Shown: positions 42,780 to 52,775 of the stretch, piece after piece | Numbering within the stretch: the stretch's first letter is position 1 | Layout: each line of letters starts with the position of its first letter | Assembly: GCA_017881585.1 (NCBI GenBank) | Contig: JADGQS010000004.1 | Span: forward strand, 1 to 58,282 | Length of the DNA stretch: 58,282 nt | Source: Gemmatimonadaceae bacterium | GTDB taxonomy: Bacteria > Gemmatimonadota > Gemmatimonadetes > Gemmatimonadales > Gemmatimonadaceae | Direction of reading: 5' to 3' | Notes under the pieces: model-generated | Database searches by the model: none | The model's input: the letters and a program-made list of their open reading frames with translations, nothing else | What the model was told of the DNA's origin: nothing | Translations under genes and position numbers: made by a program

Positions 42780-43796
42780 CTACTCCACGCGCTGCTGGCG
42801 CAGTCCCAGGTTGATGATTCGCTGCAGCAGCTCCGGATACGTGACTCCGCCGGCCTTCGCAGCCGACGCGAATTCCTCGCGTTCGGCGATCTCGGGATTC
42901 GGGTTGGCTTCCAGGAAATAGAATTGTCCGTCGCTCCCGAGGCGGAAATCGATGCGCGCGTAGCCGCTCAGCTCCAGAATCTTGTAGATGCGCTTGCTTA
43001 CGTGGACGAGGAACGCTTTCTGCTCCGGCGTGAGCTCGGCAGCGCGGATATCGATGCCGTGGCGCGCCTGATACTCGATGTCGTGCTTGACCTTGGCGGT
43101 CGCGATGAGGGGTGCGTTGTCGGCGAGCTTCTCGGCGACCAGCTCCCACGCGGGGAACGCGACCAGCCGCTCGTTTCCCATCACGCTCACGTACAACTCG
43201 CGCCCCTCGATGAATTGCTCCGCGATGGCGTCGGTGCCGACCCGCTCGTGGATGAAGCGCACGCGTTCGGCGAGCTTTTCGTCCGAATCGACGACCGACG
43301 CCTGTGCGATGCCCACCGACGCGTGCTCGATGAGCGACTTCACGATGAGCGGAAAGGCCAGGCGCGGCGGACGCTTCACCTTCCGCCCCATCGGGAACAC
43401 CGCGAACTCGGGAACGCGAATACGGTGATAGAGCAGGAGCTTCTTCGAGAGCGCCTTGCCTCGCGAGATGATCATGCCGCGCGGATTGCATCCCGTGTAA
43501 GGAACCTTCAGCAGCTCGAGGAGGCTCACGACGTTCTGGTCGAAGAGCACTTCGCCGTGGAACTCCTCCAGAAGATTGAACACGATGTGCGGTTTCCATT
43601 CCTCGACGGCGTCACGGATCGGGAGCAGTTCGTACTGCACGCCGAGCACACGCACCTCGTGACCGATCGCGCGAAGGTGGCTGACGACGTCGTACTCCGT
43701 CTTCCAGACGTTGATCTCCTCTTCGGTGTGCCCGTCGAGCGTGTCGGGCGGCACGAGCTGCGGATGCATCAGCGCGAGAATTCGCAGGCGCTTCAT
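42780..43796 (-). CDS. ATP-grasp ligase (D-Ala-D-Ala-ligase-like)
   Basis: 338 residues. ATP-grasp features: FNLLEEFHGEVLFDQNVVSL, VPYTGCNPRGMIISRGKALS, AFPLIVKSLIEHASVGIAQA for ATP binding and YARIDFRLGSDGQFYFLEAN with the metal ligands. It is clearly different from the bona fide ddl at 29.4 kb. Its start overlaps the stop of the zinc peptidase gene (ATGA). The pairing suggests that it forms an amide bond on a product related to the peptidase; the substrate is unknown. Confidence 0.85.
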   Translation of the reverse strand: MKRLRILALMHPQLVPPDTLDGHTEEEINVWKTEYDVVSHLRAIGHEVRVLGVQYELLPIRDAVEEWKPHIVFNLLEEFHGEVLFDQNVVSLLELLKVPYTGCNPRGMIISRGKALSKKLLLYHRIRVPEFAVFPMGRKVKRPPRLAFPLIVKSLIEHASVGIAQASVVDSDEKLAERVRFIHERVGTDAIAEQFIEGRELYVSVMGNERLVAFPAWELVAEKLADNAPLIATAKVKHDIEYQARHGIDIRAAELTPEQKAFLVHVSKRIYKILELSGYARIDFRLGSDGQFYFLEANPNPEIAEREEFASAAKAGGVTYPELLQRIINLGLRQQRVE

Positions 43797-44860
43797 ACGG
43801 CGATCCAGTCGCGGCGTCCGTGCTGCGCGATGAACTCCATCGTCCGCGCGGTGAGGAGCACCATGAAGTCGGTGAGCAACTGCCGTTCGCGGCCGCCGAC
43901 GCGAAGTTTGAGCTCGCGGCAGCGGCCGATCATGTCGCCCAGCACCGTGTCGAGCGTGAACTGGTACTCACCGGTCCATTTCGATACGACGCGACGCACG
44001 TCGGTTCGGTGGCGGCGCAGGAAACTCGCAGCGGACTCGTGCGAGCGGTGGCGCGGAGCGTGCGAGAAAAGGCGAAGCAGGTCTTCATCGTATGTGTCAG
44101 GGTACTCCACGGAGTAGAGCGCACGCCGGTAGGTGTAATGCTCGAAGAGCGTGCGCGACACGGTCCGCAGCGGATCCACACGTCGCTTGCTGCGCACGAC
44201 GGGCACGGTGCCGGCGAGCTCCTTCATGAGGCGGTCGACATAGTGCAGCTTCCTGAGCGCGGGCCAGCCCGCATAGCGCCGGCGCCAATCCGAGCGGGGC
44301 CTGAGCCACACGGCGAACGTCTCCGCGAAATCCTCGTCGGGATGGCTTTGCGCGTACCAACGGCGCAGGTGCTGCACGTATCTCTTGCTCGCGGGGTTCG
44401 GTCGGTAGGACTCGGGATACTTCGTCGAGGACTTTCCGAACAGTTTCTGCCACTCGCGGCGGCGGTTGAGCTGGTAGCCGTGTTGCACCGCATGCCCGCA
44501 CTCGTGTCGCATGATCTGCATGCACTCGGCATGCGTGCCGCCCTCGACCTCGAGCAGCTCGCGTCTCTCAAGCCGCATGAGGCGCGGGTGCGTGAGATAG
44601 AACGGCACGGCGAAGCCGGGCACGTTGCCGGGCGAGAACCACTCGTCGGACAGCCAGACGTGCGGGCGGAGCCGGATGTGCTTCTCCTCGAGCTCCGCGT
44701 AGAGTTCCGCGACGCAGTCCTCGAGCCAAGTGCCGTCGATGGTGACGCCGAGATCGCGCAGCCGGAGCTGCATGAGTCGTTCGGCGGACCAGCTGGACCA
44801 GGGAAGGCGGCGAAAGCGCGTGGGCGGCATGTTGACGGAGAACGACGGAGGCCGGAGCAT
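43793..44860 (-). CDS. Putative zinc-binding metallopeptidase (Mx-type)
   Basis: 355 residues from the ATG at 44860; later (44830) or slightly earlier (44890) ATGs are possible. IMRHECGHAVQHGYQLNRRR carries the HExxH zinc site, and HPDEDFAETFAVWLRPRSDW further on supplies the acidic third ligand region with the usual DFAE.FA pattern. No signal peptide, so cytoplasmic. Very basic and Trp/Arg-rich C-terminal half. Translationally coupled to the ATP-grasp ligase; the MFS gene is divergent 63 nt away. Confidence 0.75.
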   Translation of the reverse strand: MLRPPSFSVNMPPTRFRRLPWSSWSAERLMQLRLRDLGVTIDGTWLEDCVAELYAELEEKHIRLRPHVWLSDEWFSPGNVPGFAVPFYLTHPRLMRLERRELLEVEGGTHAECMQIMRHECGHAVQHGYQLNRRREWQKLFGKSSTKYPESYRPNPASKRYVQHLRRWYAQSHPDEDFAETFAVWLRPRSDWRRRYAGWPALRKLHYVDRLMKELAGTVPVVRSKRRVDPLRTVSRTLFEHYTYRRALYSVEYPDTYDEDLLRLFSHAPRHRSHESAASFLRRHRTDVRRVVSKWTGEYQFTLDTVLGDMIGRCRELKLRVGGRERQLLTDFMVLLTARTMEFIAQHGRRDWIAV

Positions 44861-44923
44861 GGCGCGCGCACCGCGCGGTGGCAAGGGCAATGCGCCTGGG
44901 TCCCCAAGCGGCTACGATTCGGG

Positions 44924-46177
44924 GTGCCGGAGACCTCTGCAGACCCGTATGCGTCGCTCCGCCTTCCCAACTTCCGGCTTTTCATCATCGGTCTGTTCGC
45001 CTTCACGATGGCGATCCAGATCCAGGGAACGGTAGTGGGGTGGCAGATCTACGAGCTCACCCACGACAAGCTCGCGCTTGGCCTGATCGGACTGGCCGAG
45101 GCAGTGCCGTTCATCGGGGCTGCGCTGTACGCGGGGCATGTCGCCGACCGGCACGACCGCCGGCGGGTGGTTTTGGCCGCGCTGGCGCTGCTCTTTGCCT
45201 GTGCGGTCGCGCTGCTCGTGCTTCCCATGCTGCTCCCGGCCGCCCCGGGCCTGGTCGTTCGCGCGATCTACGGCGTGATCGCCCTGACGGGGCTGTCACG
45301 AAGTTTCCTCAATCCCGCCCGGCAGGCGCTCGCCGCGGAGCTCATTCCGCGGTCGCTCTACGGGAACGCCATCACATGGCGCAGCGGCACCTGGCAGCTC
45401 GCGTCGGTCATCGGGCCGGCTGTGGGCGGAGTCCTGTACGCCGCGGGCGGGACGACGCTCACGTATGCGGTCGATGCGGGGCTCATGCTTGTCGGCGGTG
45501 GCGCGATGGTCCTGATCGCACATCGGTCGCTCATCAAGCGCGAGCACACCGAAGCCATCGCGAAGAGTCTGGCGACCGGAATACGCTTCGTCTTCAACGA
45601 ACCGATAATTCTGGGCGCGCTCACGCTGGATCTATTCTCGGTGCTGTTCGGGGGCGCGACCGCGCTGCTGCCCGTGTACGCGGTTGAAATCCTGCACGTC
45701 GGACCATCCGGCCTTGGCTTGCTGCGTGCCGCGCCGGCCATCGGCGCCGTCGCGATGAGCGCGGCGATCGCATGGATGCCGCCGTTCAGGCGTACTGGGC
45801 GCACGCTCTTCCTGGCCGTCGCCACGTTCGGACTGTGCATCATCGTCTTCGGATTCTCGACGAGCATGATTCTCTCGGTCGCCGCGCTGGTGCTGAGCGG
45901 CGTGGCCGACATGGTGAGCGTGTTCATCCGCTCCTCGCTCATCCAGCACAGGACGCCCACGCACATGCTTGGGCGTGTATCGAGTGTGAACTCCATTTTC
46001 GTCGGCTCGTCGAACGAAATCGGCGCGTTCGAATCGGGCGTGACCGCGAAGCTGTTCGGCACGGTGCCGAGCGTGGTGCTCGGCGGCGTCGCCACGCTCG
46101 TGGTAGTGGTCGTCACGGCGTGGCGGCTCCCGGCGCTGCGGAAGCTCGGGCGAATGGAAACGACGACGGTCTCCTGA
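44924..46177 (+). CDS. Major facilitator superfamily transporter
   Basis: 417 residues from the GTG at 44924; TACGAT (44913-44918) ends 5 nt before it. Twelve hydrophobic segments with the MFS loop motif GHVADRHDRRRVVLAALALL after helix 2, and NPARQALAAELIPRSLYGNA, typical of the MFS_3/enterobactin-exporter-like group. Probably exports a small molecule. Divergent from the zinc peptidase/ATP-grasp pair, which makes those products candidate substrates, though this is inference only. Confidence 0.88.
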   Translation: MPETSADPYASLRLPNFRLFIIGLFAFTMAIQIQGTVVGWQIYELTHDKLALGLIGLAEAVPFIGAALYAGHVADRHDRRRVVLAALALLFACAVALLVLPMLLPAAPGLVVRAIYGVIALTGLSRSFLNPARQALAAELIPRSLYGNAITWRSGTWQLASVIGPAVGGVLYAAGGTTLTYAVDAGLMLVGGGAMVLIAHRSLIKREHTEAIAKSLATGIRFVFNEPIILGALTLDLFSVLFGGATALLPVYAVEILHVGPSGLGLLRAAPAIGAVAMSAAIAWMPPFRRTGRTLFLAVATFGLCIIVFGFSTSMILSVAALVLSGVADMVSVFIRSSLIQHRTPTHMLGRVSSVNSIFVGSSNEIGAFESGVTAKLFGTVPSVVLGGVATLVVVVVTAWRLPALRKLGRMETTTVS

Positions 46178-46219
46178 CGGCCCGGGGTATGGCGGAACGC
46201 GTGCACCTGCACGCGCGGT

Positions 46220-48238
46220 TCAGGCGCGCGCGATCAGCGTCCGGACGCTCTCCGCGAGGCGAGCGGCCGTGAGCCCGAACTCCTCGTAGAGCTTCTGGTA
46301 CGGGGCGGATGCACCGAAGTGATCGATGCCGATGACCATGCCGTCGGTGCCCACCCAGCGGTACCACGACATCGGATGTGCGGCCTCGATCGCCACGCGA
46401 CGCACGTTCTTCGGAAGAATGCTGTCGCGATACTCCGCTGTCTGCTGCGCGAACAGTTCGTGGCAGGGCATGCTGACGACGCGCACGCCCACACGCTCCG
46501 CCGCGAGTAGCTCGCGGGCCTTGAGCGCGATCTCGACCTCGGAACCCGACGCCATGATGACGGCGCGCGGCGGACCGCTTGCGGAATCGACGAGCACGTA
46601 GGCGCCACGCGCCACGCCGTCGGCCGCGCCGGATTTCGAGCGATCGATCAAGGGCAATTTCTGCCGGGTGAGCACCAGCGCGATCGGACCAGTGCGATGC
46701 TTGATTGCGACCTTCCACGCTTCGGCCGTCTCGTTCGCGTCGGCGGGACGTATCACCAGCAGGTTCGGAATGCAGCGCAGCGCCGAGAGCTGCTCGACCG
46801 GCTGGTGCGTGGGGCCATCCTCGCCGAGGCCGATCGAGTCGTGCGTGAAGACGTAGATAGCCTGCTGCTTCATGAGCGCTGCCAGGCGAATCGCCGGGCG
46901 CATGTAGTCGGAGAAGACGAGGAACGTGCCGCCGTACGGAATCACGCCGCCGTGGAGCGCCATGCCGTTCATGACGCCGCCCATCGCGTGTTCGCGAATC
47001 CCAAAATGGACGTTTCGTCCGCCCGGCGTCTCGGCCGAGACGAACGGTGCGTCCTTCACGGTGGTGAGCGTCGATCCGGCGAGGTCGGCGGATCCGCCGA
47101 CGAGCTCCGGCACCTTCGGGGCGAAGGCGTTGATCACCGCACCGGACGCCGCGCGACTCGCGACGTTGCCATTGGTCGCGTCGAACACTGGGATGGTGCT
47201 CTCCCACCCCGACGGGAGATCGCCGTGCAGGCGGCGCCCGAGTTCCTTCGCGTCATCGGGGAACGCCTTCGCGTACGCGATGAGTTGCCGGCGCCACTCT
47301 TCCTGTGAGGTCTCACCGGTTTCGCGCACCTCGCGCCAGTGCGCAAGCGCCGCATCGGGCACGAAGAACGGATCCTGGCTTGGCCAGCCGAGTTCCTTCT
47401 TGGCGAGCAGCACCTCGTCCTTGCCGAGTGGTTCGCCGTGCGCCTTCGACGTGTCGACCCTGTTCGGGCTTCCGTATCCGATGTGCGTGCGCGTCACGAT
47501 GAGCGACGGCCGGTCGGTCTCGGCCTTCGCCAGGTCGATCGCGCGATCGATGGCGTTGAGATCGTTCACGTCGGCGATGTGCTGCACATGCCAGCCGTAT
47601 GCCTCGAACCGTTCCGCGGCGTCATCGCTGCACGAGATGTCGGTGCCACCGTCGATCGTGATGTGGTTGCTGTCGAAGAACCCGATGAGCTTGCCGAGCT
47701 TCTGGTGTCCGGCGAACGAGGCGGCTTCGTGCGAGATCCCTTCCATCAAGTCGCCGTCGCTTGCGATGAACCAGGTATGATGGTCGACGATCGCGTGTCC
47801 GGTGCGATTGAACGTCGCGGCGAGATGGCGCTCGGCGAGTGCCATGCCGACCGCGTTGGAAAGTCCCTGTCCGAGCGGGCCCGTTGTGGTCTCCACGCCC
47901 GCGGTGTGTCCCACTTCAGGATGGCCGGGCGTCTTGCTTCCCCACTGACGGAACTGCTTGATGTCGTCGAGCGACAGATCGTACCCGCACAGGAAGAGCG
48001 TCGAATAAAGCAGCATCGACGCGTGGCCGCAGGAGAGAACGACGCGATCGCGATTGGGCCAGTGCGGATCGGCGGGATTGTGCCGAACGCGGCGGTGGTA
48101 GAGCGCGTACGCGAGCGGCGCGAGCGCCATCGGTGTGCCCGGGTGCCCCGACTCCGCCTGCTGCACCGCGTCCATCGAGAGGGTGCGAACGGTGTTGATG
48201 GCGAGCAACTGTAATGCGGCGTCGGCGGGTTCGGCCAC
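46220..48238 (-). CDS. tkt: Transketolase
   Basis: 672 residues from the GTG at 48238, which has AGGA about 8 nt upstream; the frame continues to 48418 but that part is not family-like. The ThDP site contains [36 protein letters not shown] is the N-terminal signature, and [20 protein letters not shown] is the second transketolase motif. It transfers two-carbon units in the pentose phosphate pathway. A TAGCTT element on the minus strand near 48290 may be its promoter. Confidence 0.96.
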   Translation of the reverse strand: MAEPADAALQLLAINTVRTLSMDAVQQAESGHPGTPMALAPLAYALYHRRVRHNPADPHWPNRDRVVLSCGHASMLLYSTLFLCGYDLSLDDIKQFRQWGSKTPGHPEVGHTAGVETTTGPLGQGLSNAVGMALAERHLAATFNRTGHAIVDHHTWFIASDGDLMEGISHEAASFAGHQKLGKLIGFFDSNHITIDGGTDISCSDDAAERFEAYGWHVQHIADVNDLNAIDRAIDLAKAETDRPSLIVTRTHIGYGSPNRVDTSKAHGEPLGKDEVLLAKKELGWPSQDPFFVPDAALAHWREVRETGETSQEEWRRQLIAYAKAFPDDAKELGRRLHGDLPSGWESTIPVFDATNGNVASRAASGAVINAFAPKVPELVGGSADLAGSTLTTVKDAPFVSAETPGGRNVHFGIREHAMGGVMNGMALHGGVIPYGGTFLVFSDYMRPAIRLAALMKQQAIYVFTHDSIGLGEDGPTHQPVEQLSALRCIPNLLVIRPADANETAEAWKVAIKHRTGPIALVLTRQKLPLIDRSKSGAADGVARGAYVLVDSASGPPRAVIMASGSEVEIALKARELLAAERVGVRVVSMPCHELFAQQTAEYRDSILPKNVRRVAIEAAHPMSWYRWVGTDGMVIGIDHFGASAPYQKLYEEFGLTAARLAESVRTLIARA

Positions 48239-48326
48239 GTCGGTCTTCCTCAAGGGCGATGGTGCGACAAGTGCTTCGGCGCTAGGAAAGCTAGCCCGGT
48301 GTGCCTCCCGCAACCATATTGCCGCT

Positions 48327-50414
48327 ATGAGCCGCCTTACGACGGTTGGGGAGTCCTCCGCGGCGCTGTCCAAGGAACTTTCCGATTTCCTGATCGAGCT
48401 TTCGATCGGCCTGCACAAAAACGCGATCTATCCGCCGGGACATCCGCTTCTCGAGGGTGCGACGGCCGGAATTGCGCGGCGCGTCGAATCGCTGCTGCAG
48501 GCCCGTTCCTCGCTTTCGCTTGGCGTGGCTCGCCAGCAGCTGGTCATCGAAGGGGTCGCGACGGACGAGAACAATCCCGTCCTGCGGGATCTCGCCCAGC
48601 GCCTCCACCGTCACCATCTCGGTGCGATGAAATTCACGCAAGGCGTCACGGCGTCGGAGATTCAGGACGCGCTTGCGACCGTCGCGGTAGACGCGGGTCG
48701 TCGCGTGAAGCCGCTCGGACTCGAAGGCCCGGAAATCCTGCAGCAATGGCCGCATGTCCGGCTATTTCCGCTCACGTTCGAGCAGCTGCAGCTCCTCGAC
48801 GAGGCTCCCGGGGCCGAGGAAGATACGGAGAAGGCCGAGATGCGCGGCGGCGGAAGCCGTGCCGCGCAGCTCTGGATCGGGCTCGCACGCGCCGCGCTCG
48901 CCGCTGAAGCGACCGACGAGAAGCTGGATTCCGCCGAGTCGACCGATCCGGTGGTCGTCGCGAAGGCGATCGAGGAACACAAGAAGGATGCGGCGTACGA
49001 TCAGGTGGTGGTCGGCTACCTGCTGCAGATCGCCGAAGAGCTGAAGGCCAAGGGAGGCAAGGAAGCGGCGGCGCTGCAGAAGCGCATCTCGCGTCTGGTG
49101 GGGACGCTGCAGCCGCAGACGCTCGCGCGGCTGCTCGAGATGGGCGGCGACGCTCGGCAGCGCAAGAAGTTCGTGATCGATGCCGCGCAGGGCATGGCGG
49201 TGGACGCGGTCGTGGAGCTCGTGCAGGCGGCGGCAAGCACGTCGGGGCAGAACATATCGCACTCGCTCGTGCGCATGCTGTCGAAGCTCGCCGTGCACGC
49301 CGACGAAGGAAGCGCGCTGACGCGTACGAACGCCGACGGCGCGCTGCGCGACCAGGTGCAGCAGCTCATCAGCGGCTGGCAGCTCGACGACCCGAACCCC
49401 GACGGTTACCGGCTCGCGCTCGAGAAGATGTCGCGCGCGGCACCGGTGTTCCGGCAATCGGACGACGCGCTGCCATGCGAACCCGAGCGGCTGCTGCAGA
49501 TGGGAATCGAGATCCAGGTCCTCGGCGAGCCGGTGTGGCGGTCCCTCGATGCGCTCGGGACGCACAGCGACCTTGCGCCGCTTCTCGATGTGCTCGACGC
49601 GGCGCCCGAGGGTTGGATGCGCGACGCGCTCTGGCGCCACATCGCAACCGCGGACCGGCTGCACCAGCAGCTGGGACGTGAACCCGTGAACCTCACCGTC
49701 GTGCAGCGGTTGGTGGCCCAGATGGAGCTGGCCGCCGCCGACCCGTTGCTCGACGCGCTCGAGACCGCCGACGACCGCATGGCCTCCGCGTACGCCGACA
49801 TGCTGTCGGCGCTCGGCTCCGACGTGGGGCCGCTCGTCGCGTCGCGGATCGCGGGTGCGCGCTGGGGCGTGCAGCGGCTGCTGCTGGTCATCCTCGGCAA
49901 GCTCGCCGCGCTCCCCGAGGGATTTGCGCCGCGAGAGTTCGTCCGGCACCCGGACGGAACCGTGCGCCGCGAAGCATTGCGCATGCTGATCAGGCTTCCG
50001 GCAACGCGCGCCATGGCGATCGCGGCCGCGCTCGCCGACGTCGACGAGCGCATCGTGCGGCTCGCCCTCGGCGCCGCGACGATGAATTGTCCGGCCGAGG
50101 CAGCGAAGATCCTGATGGCGCGCGCGAACGACCCGCTTCTCTCGCCCGATCTGCGCGCGCTTGGCATTCGCGCGCTCTCATCGAATCGCGCTCCCGAAAC
50201 CATCGCGTTCCTCGTGCGGCGAACGCTCGGGAAGAAACGCCTGCTTCGTGTGCGCTCTCTCGCGACCAAGACTCCCGAAATGCTCGCGTCGCTCGCCGGT
50301 ATCGTCACGCACTGGCGCGACGACCCGAGCGCGAAGACGGTGCTGGCGCTCGCCGCGGAGAGCACGGATCCGGAAATCGTCGAGATCATGTCGCGCCGCG
50401 TCGGGACGCCGTGA
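48327..50414 (+). CDS. HEAT-repeat-like protein with HD-GYP-type N-terminal domain
   Basis: 695 residues. CATATT (48315-48320) ends 6 nt before the ATG. Residues about 18-75 ([20 protein letters not shown], then [16 protein letters not shown]) resemble the N-terminal domain of the next protein in the operon. From about residue 200 on, the protein is alpha-helical with HEAT-like repeats, clearest in the last 200 residues (VRRRE-type pairs such as [14 protein letters not shown]). No catalytic motif. Likely a scaffold for the following c-di-GMP enzymes. The next gene starts 8 nt later. Confidence 0.72.
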   Translation: MSRLTTVGESSAALSKELSDFLIELSIGLHKNAIYPPGHPLLEGATAGIARRVESLLQARSSLSLGVARQQLVIEGVATDENNPVLRDLAQRLHRHHLGAMKFTQGVTASEIQDALATVAVDAGRRVKPLGLEGPEILQQWPHVRLFPLTFEQLQLLDEAPGAEEDTEKAEMRGGGSRAAQLWIGLARAALAAEATDEKLDSAESTDPVVVAKAIEEHKKDAAYDQVVVGYLLQIAEELKAKGGKEAAALQKRISRLVGTLQPQTLARLLEMGGDARQRKKFVIDAAQGMAVDAVVELVQAAASTSGQNISHSLVRMLSKLAVHADEGSALTRTNADGALRDQVQQLISGWQLDDPNPDGYRLALEKMSRAAPVFRQSDDALPCEPERLLQMGIEIQVLGEPVWRSLDALGTHSDLAPLLDVLDAAPEGWMRDALWRHIATADRLHQQLGREPVNLTVVQRLVAQMELAAADPLLDALETADDRMASAYADMLSALGSDVGPLVASRIAGARWGVQRLLLVILGKLAALPEGFAPREFVRHPDGTVRREALRMLIRLPATRAMAIAAALADVDERIVRLALGAATMNCPAEAAKILMARANDPLLSPDLRALGIRALSSNRAPETIAFLVRRTLGKKRLLRVRSLATKTPEMLASLAGIVTHWRDDPSAKTVLALAAESTDPEIVEIMSRRVGTP

Positions 50415-50421
50415 GGAAGGC

Positions 50422-51714
50422 ATGAGCGCCGACGCCGCGAGGTTCCTCAATGGGTTTGCGCAGGCCATCTCGACAATGGGGCTTTACGCCGAAGGGCATC
50501 CGGCGCGCGAGCGGGTGATCGATACGTCGTTCGGGCTGCTGCGGCGCCTCCAGGAAAAGGATCCGACGCCGCAGTTCTCGTTCCTCGGTCTCGACGTGAT
50601 CTACGGACAGGTCGCGCTGCGCGAACTGAAGGAGTGGGACTGGGGCCTCAGGCTCGCCGAGGCTGGCGTGCAGCGGCTCGAGTTCGCGGCCGACACCGGA
50701 CGCGACGAGTACGAAGCGTTTCTCGGAGACGTGCTGGCTCGACTGATCCCGCAGGCAATCGACTCGTCCACGCGCAGCCCGGAGCGCCGCTCCACGATCA
50801 AGTTCGGCGCGATCGGCGTGAAGGGCTCCGAGGGCGTGATGCGCCCGGAGGAATTGCTCCCGACGGCGACGATCCAGTATTCGCTCGGCGAAGAGGCCGA
50901 CACGATTCGCTGGCTTCACGAGGAGGTGCAGATCAGCGGCGAATTGCCGCTGATCGAGGCGGAGAGCGTGGTGCGGTCGCTGTCGGTGGCCATGCACGGC
51001 GATCGCGACATCGTCATTCCACTCCTGCAACTGAAGGAATTCGACCAATACACGACGACGCACTCACTGAACGTGAGTGTGCTCGCGATGGCGCTGGCGG
51101 AGTTCATCGGACTCGGGCCGAAGGACGTGCGCGGCTTCGGCGTGGCGGGACTGCTGCACGACCTCGGGAAGGTGCGCATTCCGCTCGAGGTGCTGACGAA
51201 GCCGGGCAAGCTCACGGACGAGGAATGGACGATCATGCGCCGCCATCCCGGCGACGGAGCGCGGATCATCTATGAGAGCGACCGCCAGCTCGACCTCGCG
51301 TCGGCGGTCGCGTACGAGCACCACATCATGATCAACGGCGGCGGATATCCCACGCGCCATTTCCGCCGTGACTGCCACAAGGCGAGCCGGCTCGTGCACA
51401 TTTGCGACGTATACGACGCGCTGCGCACGCGACGCCCGTATCGCGAGGCGTGGGACTCGGAGCGCGTGCTGGCGAACATCCAATCGGGCGCGGGACCGGA
51501 CTTCGATCACGAGCTTGCGACGGCGTTCATCCAGATGATGCGCCAGTGGGAGCGTCGCGTGGCCGTGGTGGACGACAAGGAGCCGCTGCCGCACATGACG
51601 CCCGATGGACTTTCGCCGCCGAACCTGGCGGAGGTCGTGCTGCCGCCGGAAGAACCCGCGCCCGCCAGTTCATCCGCCGGCGCGCCCGGCGGGTCGACGG
51701 AACCCGCGCCGTGA
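50422..51714 (+). CDS. HD-GYP domain phosphodiesterase
   Basis: 430 residues, ATG at 50422 with AGGAAGG upstream. N-terminal domain (about 5-75) has FLNGFAQAISTMGLYAEGHP and SFLGLDVIYGQ. The HD-GYP domain (about 205-385) carries THSLNVSV, LLHDLGKVRIP (His-Asp at 246-247), YEHHIMINGGGYP (GYP at 308-310), all metal and signature residues. Predicted to hydrolyse c-di-GMP or a related cyclic dinucleotide. The C-terminal tail is Pro/Ala/Ser-rich. The stop overlaps the next start (GTGA). Confidence 0.9.
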   Translation: MSADAARFLNGFAQAISTMGLYAEGHPARERVIDTSFGLLRRLQEKDPTPQFSFLGLDVIYGQVALRELKEWDWGLRLAEAGVQRLEFAADTGRDEYEAFLGDVLARLIPQAIDSSTRSPERRSTIKFGAIGVKGSEGVMRPEELLPTATIQYSLGEEADTIRWLHEEVQISGELPLIEAESVVRSLSVAMHGDRDIVIPLLQLKEFDQYTTTHSLNVSVLAMALAEFIGLGPKDVRGFGVAGLLHDLGKVRIPLEVLTKPGKLTDEEWTIMRRHPGDGARIIYESDRQLDLASAVAYEHHIMINGGGYPTRHFRRDCHKASRLVHICDVYDALRTRRPYREAWDSERVLANIQSGAGPDFDHELATAFIQMMRQWERRVAVVDDKEPLPHMTPDGLSPPNLAEVVLPPEEPAPASSSAGAPGGSTEPAP

Positions 51715-52616
51715 GCCGCCGGCGCGAGTCCGTCCCGATCCGGCGTCCGGCGCCCCAGGGGTTTTCATCGCTCAACGACACGGAGAGCTTGCGCACGCTG
51801 GTGCGCAACCTGCGCGAGGGGATCTACATCACGAACGACCGCGGGGAGATTCTCGACGCGAATCCCGCGTTCCTCGAAATGCTCGGCGTCTCGCATATCG
51901 ACGACCTCGCCTCGTATGGGTTGAGCGACATGATCGTGGATCCCGCGCGGCGCATGCAGGAGCTGGAACTGCTCGACCGCGATGGCGCAGTGCGGGAGTT
52001 CGAATTGCAGATCCTGCGCCCCGATGGTGCGATTCGGACGGTGCTCGACACCACATACACCTGCCGGGACCCGGACAGCGGCTTCGTGTTCTACCACGGC
52101 ATCCTGGTGGACATCTCGTCGCGCAAGGAACAGGAAGACGTGTTGCGCGAGCAGAGCATCCGCGACCCGCTCACCGGCTGCTACAACCGCCGACACCTGA
52201 CGGACATCGACCGCCGGCTCGCGGGCCCCGAGTCGTCATGGGCGTGCATCTTCATCGATATCGACCACTTCAAGCAGTACAACGACACGCACGGACACCA
52301 GATGGGCGATCATATGCTCATTCGCATGAGCCGCTTCCTCATGCGCCAGGTGCGTGCGGAAGAGGCCGTCGTGCGCATCGGCGGCGACGAGTTCCTGATC
52401 GTGCTCGAAGGGACGGCTGACGCGCACACGGAAATGGTGGCACGCCGCCTGCAACTGGCGGCGCTGCGCACGGCGCCGGTGCCGTTTTCGCTCGGATGGG
52501 CGACGCGCAGGCCGGGCGAATCGTTCCAGCAGACGATGCACCGCGCGGACCAGAACCTGCTGGCCGTTCGAGTCATCGAGCGCACCGCCGAGCGGGGCCG
52601 GCTGGACGAGCCGTAA
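51711..52616 (+). CDS. PAS-GGDEF diguanylate cyclase
   Basis: 301 residues from a GTG overlapping the previous stop. The PAS domain (about 25-138) has EGIYITNDRGEILDANPAFL. The GGDEF domain (about 145-290) has RDPLTGCYNRRHL, FIDIDHFKQYND, and an intact GGDEF at 224-228. The inhibitory site, usually RxxD, reads RAEE (215-218), so product inhibition may be weak. It makes c-di-GMP next to a gene for the opposing HD-GYP enzyme. Confidence 0.92.
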   Translation: MSRRRESVPIRRPAPQGFSSLNDTESLRTLVRNLREGIYITNDRGEILDANPAFLEMLGVSHIDDLASYGLSDMIVDPARRMQELELLDRDGAVREFELQILRPDGAIRTVLDTTYTCRDPDSGFVFYHGILVDISSRKEQEDVLREQSIRDPLTGCYNRRHLTDIDRRLAGPESSWACIFIDIDHFKQYNDTHGHQMGDHMLIRMSRFLMRQVRAEEAVVRIGGDEFLIVLEGTADAHTEMVARRLQLAALRTAPVPFSLGWATRRPGESFQQTMHRADQNLLAVRVIERTAERGRLDEP

Positions 52617-52775
52617 GCCCCCGGCGGCGGCATGTGCAAGTTTTTGGGGGCACCGTCGTCTCCCCGGCAACACTGCCACTGGGAGGTCCCATGTATCCGC
52701 CGATACCTGAATGCCCTGATCGTCCTGTTCCTTCCGTTCTGCGCGGCGACACGCTCGCCGCCGTGCATGGGCGCC
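52617..52775. other. Intergenic gap between convergent genes, nothing clear
   Basis: 159 nt between the diguanylate cyclase stop and the stop of the convergent UPF0104 gene. There is a GTTTTTGGGGG tract near 52640 but no stem large enough to call a terminator, and no convincing ORF. Confidence 0.3.

Noticed and set aside
43820-44923. N-terminal extension of the MFS frame back to 43820
   Set aside because: It is antisense to the zinc peptidase and has no membrane segments; MFS homology begins just after the GTG at 44924.
48239-48418. N-terminal extension of transketolase to 48418
   Set aside because: The extra 60 residues are not family-like and would overlap the divergent HEAT-like gene; the GTG at 48238 has a Shine-Dalgarno and gives the normal length.
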